Source: Aspidiotus rigidus (taxonomy: Eukaryota > Arthropoda > Insecta > Hemiptera > Diaspididae). From it: 64,000 nt of DNA. The stretch is taken from NCBI GenBank assembly GCA_035079385.1, contig JAVHKY010000052.1, forward strand, positions 7,068,001 to 7,132,000. The letters are read 5' to 3'. The notes beneath the pieces were generated by a model. It had not been told where the DNA came from and did no database searches. It saw only the letters and a program-made list of their open reading frames with translations. This document shows, one piece after another, positions 30,780 through 41,596 of the stretch (its first letter is position 1; each line of letters begins with the position of its first letter). A program made the translations under genes and the position numbers.

Positions 30780-31930
30780 CCCCCCTCCGTTTTTTAACAG
30801 GGAACCTGTTTTATCGGAGGGTAATTTGAAAGAAAATGACGGGCGCCGGGAGGCAAAACGTGCTTGGAAAAATTTCTTCCTCCGAGTTATATATGATAGA
30901 AGGTGTTTCCGGCTAGTCATGATAGGCAAGTTTGAAATTTTTTGGGCCATCTATTATAGGCGTAGTATAGTATATTAGGCCTATTATAATAAAGGCTAAA
31001 GTTCGAAATTTTTCTAAATCCCGTGTTTCAGGCTAGTTAGTATAGGCCTAGTATACTGTATATTAAGCCTAGTTAGTGTAAGCCTAATTATTCTGTATAT
31101 CAGGCCTATTTTCCTTAGTCGTGGTCAGGGACTTAAAAAATCGACGGCTTCTTTAACAATGTTAAACGAGCACAACAGGAACCTGTTCTATGGTGGGACA
31201 CATATATTTTTCTGTGGCTTTTGTAGCTTTTTTTTCAGTTTACACTTTCGAGTATTGTGGAGAGTTTTTCCTTTATGTCTGGCCGTAACTTAGTAGACCG
31301 AATCGATTAGACTGTTCTATGCGTTGAAAAATAATGCATTATATGATCCGCATTAGTCGAGTTGCCTCTTCATTAACTAGATAAGCAATATTTTGTATAC
31401 CAATTGGCTTAGCCTCTTCAATGACTCATTTATGCAATGCTTCAAACACCATAAGTCTACATTCTGTCATATATTACAGGTTGTGAGTTGAAATTTTTCC
31501 AAGCGCTCCAATTATCATACATAGCTCGAGAGTGGAAATTTTTCATGTCCCCTTCCTATTGTATATAGCTCGGAGGTCGAAATTTTAATAGGGAACCTGT
31601 TTTATCAGGGGAGGGTTGGAAAAAACGACCGCTGTCCGGCTGGTCGGCAAAGCTCGAAGCTCGAAAATTTTCCAAGTCGCCCTCTTACCATATAGTAGCT
31701 CGGTGGTAGGTGTATATAGCCTGAAAGATAGGTCTTTCGAATAAATAGATATGCATTGCTGCATACCCAATTGACTTAGCCCCTTCAATGAGCCAGATAT
31801 GCAACGCTTCAAACGCCATAATTCTAAGGTATTCTAAGTCCCCCTCTTATCATATATACCCCAAGTCCCCGTCCTATCTTATATAACTCGAGTTCTCCTA
31901 TAATGTAGCTCCAAATACCAAGCCTATGAC
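30780..31930. repeat. Cluster of family-G and 'ctcgagctatat' repeats
   Basis: Family-G motifs lie near 30800, 31180 and 31590. 'ggcctagtatactgtatatt' words recur at 30960-31110, and 'ttccaagtc-ccctctta' words at 31490-31900. The cluster resembles 16132-16840. No coding sequence is recognisable. Confidence 0.55.
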
Positions 31931-32748
31931 GTCACAGTTCGATGACGTCATATACTTTCTCTCCCGCTTTATTGGTAAAAAAATTTATTTCAATTTTGGT
32001 TTTTGATAATTGATTGTAAAGACCGATTTTAATAAATTCTGTGATTATGATTCATGATGATGATCGATTACTTGGCAAAGTCAAACATTTTCCAAGTATC
32101 GCAAGATAGCCGACAATTTCAAATTTATCCAAAGACCATAACTAGAGCGAAGCCTTTCTGCAATCCACATACGATAGCGCAAACAAAATTTCTCATCATT
32201 TTTGTCAAACTTTGGAGTTGTCGTGCCACCCATGTGAATTCAGAATGGACCGACCGCTACAAAATGACGATGTTTTCAATTTAAATTTGAAATGAAAAAA
32301 TTGAATTGATCTAAAAGGAGAGAAGAGGTCGTAATTGACCAATACCGGTTGTCCAAACAGGAGTCGTCGACTTACATACCCATATTTCAGACTGAAACAG
32401 CTACTCCGGAATGACGGTTGGTAGGCCTACTATAAGCCCTGAAAATAATTTTGGATGAAAGAAGGTATAGGTCCATTTTTAATTTACAAAAATTCGAGGC
32501 GGGGTAAGTATTGTATCTTATTCGTGGCAACAATGTATTAGGGCCTATCTACTCTTGTACGAATTATCAATTCTTATCCTAGTCTCAGTACAACGCTGTT
32601 CTAATAGTGCAATACAATCCCCTATGCGTGTGCAAGTCCCTCTTTTATAATTTCTCAGTAATCAGCGTGACACAACAGTAAGTCAAACGTCAGTTCGTTG
32701 ACCATCGTGCGGTGAAAAGAATGAATGTTGCTAAGGTAAGGAACTATA
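31931..32748 (+). other. Intron sequence, no gene recognised
   Basis: Nothing recognisable. The small frame at 32054-32284 has no motif. Confidence 0.6.
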
Positions 32749-32891
32749 TCTGCCGTACAAAGTAGAATGGACGTATCTGCATACTCACAATCTGCAGAAA
32801 AGAGATCCTTCAAGGCTTCAACATTAGGAAAAATACCCTTTTTTGCTGATCGTCAATATGCAGATACGTCCATTCTATTTTGTATGGCAGA
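32749..32891. repeat. Foldback MITE with 35-bp arms
   Basis: The arm starting TCTGCCGTACAAAGTAGAAT (32749-32783) is the reverse complement of 32857-32891 with two mismatches. A related single arm occurs at about 35798-35822 (CATTCTACTTTGTAGGGCAGA). Confidence 0.75.
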
Positions 32892-33494
32892 CGTATCTAC
32901 AAATCACCGATCACGAGAAAAATCGAGGCTTTGAGAGAATGATTAACCAAGTTGAAGATGACAATATCCACTCAATTTTCAACGAGAAAAACGATGGTAA
33001 TAATAGTTTCTTGATACAGGCACGTTTTCATCAAGAAATTCAGTAGTATGCATATATACGTCCAAATTTGGACGTACATGCAGATGAACGGAGAAATTTT
33101 TACCAGTGTTGTCATTGATTAGAACCATAAATTAATAAGAACAGAAGTATTTATATTTTCTAAAGTCTGTCATCTTGAATTCTTGATACGTATTGAAGCG
33201 AATACATCTCAGCTTTGAGATATACAGCATTTTATGTTCATGAATCACGACCATTGAGATATATCTATTATATAAACCTGTAAGCTCGCGCGCGTGACGC
33301 TAAAAAATCGAGTGACGCAAGAAAATCGCGTGCCGAAAATTCGCGTGGCCGAAAATTCAAGTGCCGCTATCTATTGGAAACTCGGTAAATCTGAAGCGCT
33401 ACCTACGCATCGTTAGGGCGTGGTTAGGGCGGGAGTAGGCTCTCTTCCTTCCGTTTTTTAGGTTCGTGCTCTTCGAGCAAAGAACCTATTGCAA

Positions 33495-33525
<31 letters not shown>

Positions 33526-34409
33526 CAAGATCAGCCTCATCGGAACCAGATGACGGCGTGAGTTGATGATGAGGTGAGCACCATAATGAATGTAGTCTAG
33601 GTATCTTCAACTCAGTACGGGTGGTAGAAACAAAGAACTGCTGTTGGCATAATTTGATGTATCAGTGGAATTGTATTATTCAGATGATAACGAATAAATT
33701 TTTATTTTGTGAACTGTATACGTAGCCCGTTCCTATAGTAATATTTGTTTTCTTCTTTGATTGAAGATGAAACGGCCGATCGAGAAGACGAGAAAGGAGT
33801 GCACAGAAACACTTATTATTCGTAAATTGGCGAATTCTAAATTTGTTCATTGTGTGCAGTTATAGTAAAGCTGATAGAATTTACGAACGAAACTATGGAT
33901 ACCTATTATTTAAAAAAGAAAGAGGAACTGTGTTTGAAACAAAAACATACTTTATGAGAGAAACTGTGGAATCATTTATCGAATGGCTGGTAGTTTGAGA
34001 ACGCATTATTATATTGTTTTTGGTCAGTACATAAGCAATGAGAAGCTATTGAAATTGATTTTGATCAGACAAATATGAGTGATAGTAGATGACGATTTCG
34101 AAACTTATTGGTTCGTGTATCGGTAGCTAGTGTGTATTGTGTTTCGAGTCCCGGATTGCTTTTCTTCAGCCTTCCAATCATCGTTCACAGATATTGTTTA
34201 CGCATCTTTCGATTTGCGATGCAATATATCGATTCATAAGTGGACTGTTTTACGAAGTTTTACAATAATATTCCCTATTCATTCTAGAGAAAAGTAGTTT
34301 TTGCGTGAGGAAGTAGAGGAGTGTTTTCGTATTGCGTTTTATTCACAATTAATGTCTAGTTACTAGGCACGAACCTCTTCCAGCCTGGTACAGGGTGCTT
34401 GTTTGACAG

Positions 34410-34427
34410 TTCTCGAATGCTCTCGAA
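34410..34427 (+). promoter_or_regulatory. Heat shock element (four phased pentamers)
   Basis: TTCTCGAATGCTCTCGAA reads TTC-2-GAA-2-CTC-2-GAA: four inverted nGAAn units in exact phase, with one base off consensus. Heat shock factor binds such arrays as trimers. The TATA box follows 25 bp downstream, the usual distance in insect hsp promoters. Confidence 0.72.
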
Positions 34428-34452
34428 ATGATCCAGCAGTAGCGACGATTGA

Positions 34453-34460
34453 TATAAATA
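34453..34460 (+). promoter_or_regulatory. TATA box
   Basis: TATAAATA lies about 30 bp upstream of a possible initiator region near 34483-34500 (TCATTTTACG... then TTAGACTCATAC). An ATG with an open frame follows at 34563. Confidence 0.6.
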
Positions 34461-34562
34461 GAAGCGCGTGGCGCGGCGTTGCATCATTTTACGTTAGACT
34501 CATACACGCAACAGTTGTTCCATTTGTATCATTCGAAGTTGTATATTTTTCTTTCAAACAGT

Positions 34563-34841
34563 ATGACGGACGGTAGCGTAGAGAATGAGATTCTACATGA
34601 TGAATTGTCAGGGGATCTCATTAACGCATTTTTTGAAATAGTACGTAAAAATACTAATTTCTGCCCAGTCAATGTGTACTTGATGGGATTATGGGACGAC
34701 ATCAAACCGGCACAGCTCTTTAATGGGAGGCACATTCAAATATTGCCGACCAGACCCACCAAACGTCTGAATGAAATTTCACATTGGGTCACATTACGGT
34801 CAACTCTATGTGGCGCTAAGCAGGGCACGAAGAAAGGATAA
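34563..34841 (+). CDS. Short open frame behind the heat-shock-type promoter
   Basis: The ATG at 34563 opens 92 codons beginning 'MTDGSVENEILHDELSG', with an acidic N-terminus, then 'FFEIVRKNTNFCPVNVYLMG'. I do not recognise the product. From about 34771 it overlaps, in a different frame, the helicase tail of the Helitron, so its last ~25 codons read helicase DNA out of frame. An upstream in-frame ATG exists at 34479, before the expected cap site. Possibly a captured first exon fused to Helitron sequence. Confidence 0.4.
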   Translation: MTDGSVENEILHDELSGDLINAFFEIVRKNTNFCPVNVYLMGLWDDIKPAQLFNGRHIQILPTRPTKRLNEISHWVTLRSTLCGAKQGTKKG

Positions 34842-34971
34842 CATTTGCCTCCTGACCAAGAAAGAGAACATTTTGAACAACGATTCAGTAGCCACTCGAA
34901 ATATTTTTATTGTCTTGGAAAGAGTAGTAATAATATGCGCCCCATCACATACCTATGGACGGTTAATGTAG
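34771..34971 (+). pseudogene. Helitron helicase, C-terminal fragment
   Basis: The frame encodes 'HYGQLYVALSRARRKDNICL', matching the last conserved motif of Pif1-type Helitron helicases (GQLYVALSRxR), followed by a short tail. All earlier helicase motifs and the Rep domain are absent. Confidence 0.8.
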
Positions 34972-35626
34972 GCTGAAAATAAAAGATTAATAATTATGAT
35001 ATTCTTTTATTTACTCCTATTTTTTGACTTTATTCCGGAAGAAGAAGAAAAAAATTTCAACCTCCTCATATACAGGAACGTGAAAGAAAGAGAAAAGGCC
35101 AGCGACGGTTCCCTACCTTCACGCGGTGCTGGCCGTTTTCACTGAGAGGGAACCGACCTCCATTGCAGTTTGTAAGAAATTTCAAAACAGCAATCCAACA
35201 AAGGGAAACTCAGTTCAAATTATAACTCCACATTGTAAGTCTTACAGAATAGTATGTGCAAGCGAAGCGACGATTCAACAACCTGACTAGATTTGCAAGA
35301 TCAAAAAGGTATACATTTATCTTAATTCCTTTCCCAATCATAACCGACCTTTTACTTGAAATTTTTACTTCCTCCCCCACTCTTTAATAACTATGTATGA
35401 TAATTAAAAATATACGTGGCTATGTTTTAGATCCATCGATCACTTTGAACGGGTATTTTAAAAGTTATAATATTTCTATCGTATGCACGGTTTTTATGGG
35501 GAATTTAGCCACCCCACTAAAATGTAACAACAACAATAACGAGCGAGCGAAGCGAGCGAGCAAAACACGCGAGCAGCGAAGCTGCTCGCGTCTGTTAGGA
35601 GCCGCCGGCAGGCCGAGCCGCCAAGG

Positions 35627-35655
35627 GCCGCCGAAGGCGGCCCGTCAGCGGCTGG
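35627..35655 (+). repeat. Helitron 3' terminal hairpin and CTRR end
   Basis: GCCGCCGAAGGCGGC forms a 6-bp stem with a 3-base loop; the element ends GCGGCTGG before T. A second palindrome (GCGAGCAGCGAAGCTGCTCGC region) lies about 40 bp upstream. Confidence 0.7.
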
Positions 35656-35825
35656 TATTACAAAATATTTCAAACGAGCGAGAATAAAAATTTTCTAGTT
35701 GTTGATTGAGCGCAAAATACTCTTATCAGCTGATCGTGATTTCGAAGATTCTTACCAAGAGACCCTTCATGCTGATCATTATTTTGAAGATACATCCATT
35801 CTACTTTGTAGGGCAGATAAAGATA

Positions 35826-37021
35826 GGTATGCGCAAGTGATAATAATCTAGGGCTTTTGACCGTTATTTTTTTTTCGGTTAAATCTCAAATAACTCTCAG
35901 AAAATTTTATTTGAAACGATTATCGGTCATAACGGTCAAACGGTCAAAACGTTGGCCAAATAATGGTTATAACTGTTATGACCGAAAAATTTCGGTCACA
36001 CAAAGAAAATGAAAAGTTGAAAGAAGTTAGGTAGTAGAGTAGTACAACATTATTTTTTCGATGTTGTGACCAGCTGCACATTTGATAAATTGTTTACACG
36101 TTTCTTGACCATTGAACTCTCATTACATTGAGGAGATTTGATTTGAAGATTGATACAGCAATTGCCCTAAGATTTGCTGTAGATCTCAGTCTCAGGCAAA
36201 AGAATCTGTGGAAGTGGAAGAGAATTTGAACAAACAAAAATTAGAAAGCGCACCATAGAATAAATCAATAAAGGAAAATTGTTGAAAATTTTAATGCAAT
36301 AGTCAACACTCAACACAGTTTAATCTTGTTGAAACTCGAAGTTGAAACACATTTTTTTCCTTGTCCTCGTAGTCGAACATACACACTTTGCGATGATTCA
36401 ACGATGAGCTAATGAGGCGATAACATGAGACAGAAGGGTCGTACTTTGTCACAAACCAATCAGTCAGCAAAACAAGGATCTTTTGTCCAACTTGTTGTAT
36501 GTAGGTGAAGCTTTCTCGCTGATTGGTTTGTGCCTAACTAAGGCTCTTTCTTGTTGTTATCTGAATGCGAACGGCAAACGGCAACAAGCCAACAGCTACA
36601 AACCCTACAAACTTACAAAGTCAAAACTGAATCTGCTGAAAAGTATGTCTTGGACGGCTGGGCCGAACCTCAGGTTGAATTGCTGAATGGAAGCTTTCTC
36701 TCCTTATTGCGAGTTTGACAGTTATTATTTCGGTCAGGATAACTGTTATGACCGTTTGAGAGTTATAAAATATCGGTTATTATAACTGTTATGAACTATC
36801 GATCATTCTGTGAAACGGTTATCGGTCAATCGGTCAAGATCGATAGTTTTTTTTTCGGTCACGGTTATAACAGTTAAATAACAGTTAAATTCCAAGCCCT
36901 ATAATAATCTGGTTTATAAAGTGTGAGAGGAGCAGTTATTCAGCGTCTGATTGGTCTGATTCCCGAATAACTGCTCCTCCTGATACTTTATCAACCAGAT
37001 TATTATCACTTGCGCATACCT
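35826..37021. mobile_element. MULE-like foldback element, interrupted by a hAT MITE
   Basis: The left arm AGGTATGCGCAAGTGATAAT (from 35826) pairs with the right arm ending TTATCACTTGCGCATACCT (to 37021). The middle (36902-37010) holds the rest of a palindrome with GAGGAGCAGTTATTC and its inverse. The arms match the terminal repeats of the MULE at 51.1-54.3 kb (GGTATGCGCAA, 'gttgataaag', GGAGGAGCA), so this is probably a non-autonomous relative. Without the nested insertion it is about 140 bp. Confidence 0.75.
35850..36901. mobile_element. hAT-type non-autonomous element, 1.05 kb
   Basis: The ends are TAGGGCTT...AAGCCCTA, flanked by an exact 8-bp duplication TAATAATC (35842-35849 and 36902-36909). 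Subterminal words around CGGTCATAACAGTTAT recur many times at both ends. Inner palindromic words (CAAACCAATCAG and its inverse) lie near 36455 and 36520. No transposase is recognisable. Confidence 0.85.
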
Positions 37022-37031
37022 TATATGTGAC

Positions 37032-37301
37032 CATTGACTATATATTACTTCGTAACCCAGACGTACAGTCCTATTGTTATGAACGGTGTCGTTTTGCTGG
37101 AAACGACAACGTGAGTGCGCTGCGTGTTAACCAGTAGAGTAAAAGAGAAAAAACATCGCTGAACATCGTTCCCTCTCTGTTACACCTACGTCTTGACATC
37201 TGGCGCGATCTGTTATTCGTATCCAACGTAATCCAAGAAAACGACACCGTTTATAACAATAGGACTGTACGTCTGGGTTACGAAGTAATATATAGTCAAT
37301 G
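37032..37301. mobile_element. Foldback MITE (a), ~65-bp arms
   Basis: Arms CATTGACTATATATTACTTC... and its inverse ending ...ATATAGTCAATG flank a ~140-bp centre. The duplication ATGTGAC lies on both sides (37025-37031 and 37302-37308). It inserted seven bases inside the end of foldback (b). Confidence 0.8.
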
Positions 37302-37434
37302 ATGTGACCTGCGATGAGAAAAGGATGCTCATTGGCGCAAGAACACCTTTTTCCTCTGATTGGACATCTAATAAGAGAGAAATGGTGTTCCTGTCATTGG
37401 GCAATGCGCATCCTTTTCTCATCGCAGGTCACAT
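37302..37434. repeat. Foldback MITE (b), ~50-bp arms
   Basis: ATGTGACCTGCGATGAGAAA at the left pairs with TTTCTCATCGCAGGTCACAT at the right, extending through GGATGC/GCATCC. The first seven bases of the arm are repeated at 37025 because of the insertion of (a). Confidence 0.8.
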
Positions 37435-37786
37435 ATAGTTCCTTAGCTAAGGAAAATGAAGAGTGTTACCGACTTCTGCGCGAAAAGTGTTTCTTTCTCA
37501 GAAAGGGAGGGGGTTGTAAGTTGTGTATCATCATTACACGAGATTGAATAAAAAATAATCCTTGGCAAATTTCAAAAATAAACTTGTATCGGAAACGTTG
37601 TCATTTTTGCCGCTGTTAACAAATGATTTCATTTTCATTTCCTTTAATGTGAATAATAGTTGTTTCATGTTTGGTGATTGAAAATTTTTGATGGATATTC
37701 CATTCATTGGAGCGGGAGGGGAGAGGAGGGGGTATTTGAGTGTAGATAACTGATATAGAGCCCAAACTTGGACAACAACAAAGAAA
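37435..37786 (+). other. Intron spacer, no gene recognised
   Basis: No recognisable feature. RTE-type sequence begins near 37760. Confidence 0.6.
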
Positions 37787-38146
37787 TTGGAGAAAAAAAT
37801 AAGGGTAACTTATAACTCAATGTTGCGGTCAATGACGAGTGTTAGAAGGATAGATAGGGTTAGAATAAAAGATATTAAGAAAAAGGTCAAGAACAGTCGG
37901 GAATTCATTCATGAAATAAGGAAAAGAAAGTGGGACTGGGCGGGACACTTTGCTAGACTGAGGGATAATAGATGGACCGCAAGGATAACAAACTGGTTTC
38001 AGTGGGAAAAAAAAGAAAGAGGTGGACAAAAAACAAAATGGGAGGACGGAATAACCAACAAAAATAAAAATTATGAAAGAGTGGCTAGGGACAGGCTCGA
38101 ATGGTCGAGGTTGAGGGAGGCCTATGTCCAGGATGTGGTCCTATAA
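37787..38146 (+). pseudogene. RTE-clade LINE, 3' coding end
   Basis: The frame encodes the C-terminal region of an RTE-type endonuclease-reverse transcriptase: 'RKRKWDWAGHFARLRDNRWT', 'RGGQKTKWEDGI' and 'ARDRLEWSRLREAYVQDV'. These match the 'KWxWAGHVAR...RWT...GRPxxRWxDD...WxxxGEAYVQ' tail of RTE proteins. Endonuclease and catalytic domains are absent, so it is a 5'-truncated copy. The AT-rich 3' end passes into (TTA)n. Confidence 0.85.
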
Positions 38147-38194
38147 TCATATGTACAATTATACGATGTATTAAATTAGAATAATAAAAGGCTA

Positions 38195-38309
<115 letters not shown>

Positions 38310-39532
38310 TCCCCCGTAAGGTACCACCTTGACGCGGTGGGGGGGCCTACGTGGTGTGTCGTCTGTTCTCTGATGGCAGCGTGGTCTGGACTGTGGCTTT
38401 GCTGGGCGTTGGCGTGTTTGTGGATGGGGTGACAGGCGAGTGTGCGGCACAGATTTGAATGCGTGGGATGATGAATGAATGAAGAGGTCCGGTTCCGGGT
38501 GCCATTGACTGGGCTGACCCCCCGGGCTGTGCGTCACCTGGAATCGAGGGGTTCATTGGCAGAACAGGCTGACCGCATTGGGCTGCTACATGAACTCTGT
38601 CTCGCGCGAGTAGTTGCGGTCTGGGCGTGCTGACTGGGCTGGCCACCCGGGATGCGCTGCTGGGCCTATAAACTAGGATGGCGTCTTGTGCTGGGAGGGT
38701 GCACATTCGGGTGGTTCTGGTGGGTTCCCTCCATGGTGCGGCGTCTTGTGCCTGTATGGTGCTACGCTGTGCCGGGTGGGTGCGTATTGGGGCTGCTCTG
38801 GTGGGTGCCTTCTGTGGTGCTTGACTGAGCTGAGTTGTCTGGTACCCTTGTGAATGCTGGGGTACTGGACTTGAGTGCCGAATGTGAGGATAGTGAGGTG
38901 TTGGCTGCGACTGTTTCACTTTCTGTCTGCTTCTGGTCGGCGTTTGGTGGCGTTATGGTTTGGTGGCGGGTTGCTGTTGGGGTGCGGGTGGGGCGCTGCA
39001 ACTAAGAGTACTAGGAGAAGGATACTCCGAGGCTAATTAAACCGTAGGGAAGGAAACCCTATACTTTTAAAAAAAAAAACCACCTGTCTCCTTGCAGGCT
39101 AGGGCACGGGCTCATAGGATAAGGGAAGGACAACCCCGACAGAAAACCGTCAACTGGTGTAGGCAGTCACACCTGCATCAGGATCATCTTCATGTATGGG
39201 GTTACGTACTGTCTGGTGGCCCTCACGTCCTGTATGAATGGGGTTACGTACTGCTTTCATAGCCTTCACGTCCTGTTTGTATGGGGTTACGTATCGCCAT
39301 CTGGACCTTCACGTCCCATACCACTCTATTTGCCTGGCCCTGGTGGAGTCTCTTCCAGTGACTAGGTAGGAGATGGAAAACTCTGACAATGAAAACCCGG
39401 TCATAGCCGTAAGGTGTGTGCCTTTCCCTGCGAGGACCAAGCAGCTCGCGGGGGAAGTATGGTTCTGCAAGATGATCTGGGAAGGCGGAAGCAGCTTCCC
39501 AGATGACGCCTCACACTGCAACATTATTTCAG

Positions 39533-41596
39533 ATGACAATGGATAAAGATGAGAATACTGGTGCCGTTTCGGATGCGGCAAACCGGCTCCCCACGCTGAT
39601 GCGCTCAGGCGGCGAGGGGTCGGGGGGTATTGTCCCCGAATCAAGATATGAGGCCATCACCACAGATGTGAATGGGCAGTCCCAGGATGTACCAAGGACG
39701 CCACAACCAATATCTTTGGAAGAAGAAGTAGAGGTTTTTGCAACTCCAAGCTACTTGCCAAAGCAAAAACTGGAGCACAGAAGGAAGAGGCTGCGTGCCA
39801 ATTCATTTACGTCCCCGACAAAAAGTGGGTCAGAGAGTGAAGAGGTAGAGGAGGGACTGTTCCTTGGAAAGATCCCGAATCTACCAAATGCCAAAATGTA
39901 GACGGCGATGAAAAAGTTGCAAACCCACTGCAAGAAGTTGATGCAGAGAGACCTTGCTCGCGAAGCTGAGATCCAGGCAGAGCGGAAGAAAGGGATCAAG
40001 ATGAATAAGAAGGTTGAGGAGCTACAGAGTCTTGTGGATACCTGCCTCTCTGCAAAAGAGCAGCAGGATGGTAGCCAGCTCCTCAAGAAGATGGCATCAC
40101 TAGAGGCAACAAATGAGAAGTTGGAGGAACTTGTCAAGAAGCTCCTGGCATCCCAGAAGAAGATGGAGCAAGAAAGGGCCGCTAACCTCCAGTTGTTAAA
40201 GACGGTCCAATCCGAGAACGTTGCTCTCAAGGCAAACCTTAACGGCATGCGTAAGGAGCTGCAGAGGCTTGTGGCACTTCAACAGTGCGGACTGCCGTCA
40301 CCTGGATCACCATATAGCAGTGGGCTACAGGAGACATCCAGGAAAGCCAAGCCGGCAGGGCTGCAGAAGCCACCAGCCCAGTCAGTAAAGCCACCCACCC
40401 AGTCCGCAAAGCCACCCACTCAGTTGGCAAAGCCACCCGCCAAGTCAGCCAAGGCAACAAAGCCACCTGCCCAGGCAGCAAAGCCACTTGCTCAGCTGAT
40501 GAAGCAACAGCAGCAGCTACCGCAGCGACAACAGCAGCAGCTACCGCAGCGACAACAGCAGCAGCTACCGCAGCGACAACAGCAGCAGCTACCGCAGCGA
40601 CAACAACAGCAGCTACAGCGGCGACAACATCAGCAACCGCAGCTACAACAGCAGCAATTGCAGCAACTGCAACAGCCACTACAGGCAGATTCAGGGACTG
40701 AGGCACCCTCCTGGAGCCAGGTAGTTTCCCGACGCACCCGGGGGAAAACCACTCAGCCGCCTACTGTAACTGAGGGCAGGCCTCCCAATGTGCCCCCTCA
40801 ACAGAAGAAGATGCAACAGCAGCTCCGCCTCTTGAAGAAGAGGAACCCTCGCACAAGCGCAGTGGTGCTAAAGAGGAGGAGTGAAGAAGATGGCTCTCCA
40901 ACATACACAGCCATTGTTCAAGAGGCAAGGTCCAAATTGTCAGTTGCGGCTCTTGGAGTCAAGGTGGTCTCTACCAGATTCACCAAGGCAGGGGAAATGG
41001 TCCTGGAGTACCAACATACTTCAGGAGAAGTGGATGCTTTCCCGGACCGGCTCAAGGAAGTCATTGGAGCAAAGGCTGAGGTCAGGACACCAATGAGGAA
41101 GACCAGCATATTGGTCCTCAACATTGATGCCTCCGTCACCAAGGAGGAAATTGTGGCAGCAGTTGGGAAGGAGAAGGAGGTGAAAGTTCTCAACCTCCAG
41201 AAGATGGGCCGGGGGTGCCAGATGGCACAGATCCAGGTGCCAATCCCAACTGCCCTACAACTGGTGCAGATGGGTAACATCCAGATTGGATGGAGCACCT
41301 GTAGGGTCCGTTCCCTCGAAAAGAAGGATGCAGCGCCTCCACGCTGCTTCAAATGCCTCCGAAGAGGCCACATTGCCGCAGCTTGCCAAGGGGTAGCTGT
41401 TGGCAATGGATGCTACAGATGCGGAGAAGAAGGGCATCTACTAAAGGACTGCCACAATGACCCAAAGTGCCCATTGTGCAGCCGAGAAGAGGGCCGCAAT
41501 GCAGGGCACGTGGTCGGCAGCAAAGGTTGCATAGGTGCTGCCGAGCCTAGGACCCGAGGGCGACCAGGCAGCAGAAGAGGACCAATGGCCTCCTAA
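39533..41596 (+). pseudogene. R1-type LINE copy A ORF1 (Gag-like), one nonsense change
   Basis: ORF1 binds the LINE RNA. Proposed start ATG 39533 ('MTMDKDENTGAV'). A TAG at 39899-39901 interrupts it; copy B has AAG there, so a single substitution is responsible. After this come a long Lys/Glu/Leu-rich coiled coil (39908-40290), a Gln-rich tract from a 24-bp minisatellite (about 40500-40690), a conserved Gag core and three zinc knuckles (CFKCLRRGHIAAAC, CYRCGEEGHLLKDC, CPLCSREEGRNAGH...C). The stop TAA overlaps the ORF2 start as TAATG. Confidence 0.88.
40505..40630 (+). repeat. 24-bp coding minisatellite (Gln-rich)
   Basis: The unit CAGCAGCAGCTACCGCAGCG plus ACAA is repeated about four to five times, encoding QQQLPQRQ. 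Open frames on the other strand through this tract are Ala/Val-rich artefacts. Confidence 0.88.

Larger units (their letters stand above)
33264..35655 (+). mobile_element. Helitron, non-autonomous, with helicase tail and captured promoter
   Basis: The 5' end TCTATTATATAAACCTGTAA is the classic Helitron start, preceded by A. The 3' end is a hairpin (35627-35641) followed 14 bp later by CTGG, then T, which fits insertion between A and T without duplication. GAGCGAGCGAAGCGAGCGAG near 35540 is also typical. Inside are a long T-run (about 33499-33525), a heat-shock-type promoter, a short open frame and the end of a Helitron helicase. Most of the Rep/helicase gene is missing. Confidence 0.82.

Noticed and set aside
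38347..38919. Pro/Thr/Ser-rich frame on the minus strand (190 codons) and a similar one at 43994-44212
   Set aside because: Antisense to the GC-rich 5' UTR of the R1 LINE; no motif.
40239..40706. Ala/Val-rich 155-codon frame on the minus strand
   Set aside because: It is the reverse reading of the Gln-rich 24-bp minisatellite in ORF1.
40918..41406. 162-codon frame on the minus strand
   Set aside because: Antisense to the conserved Gag core and zinc knuckles of ORF1.
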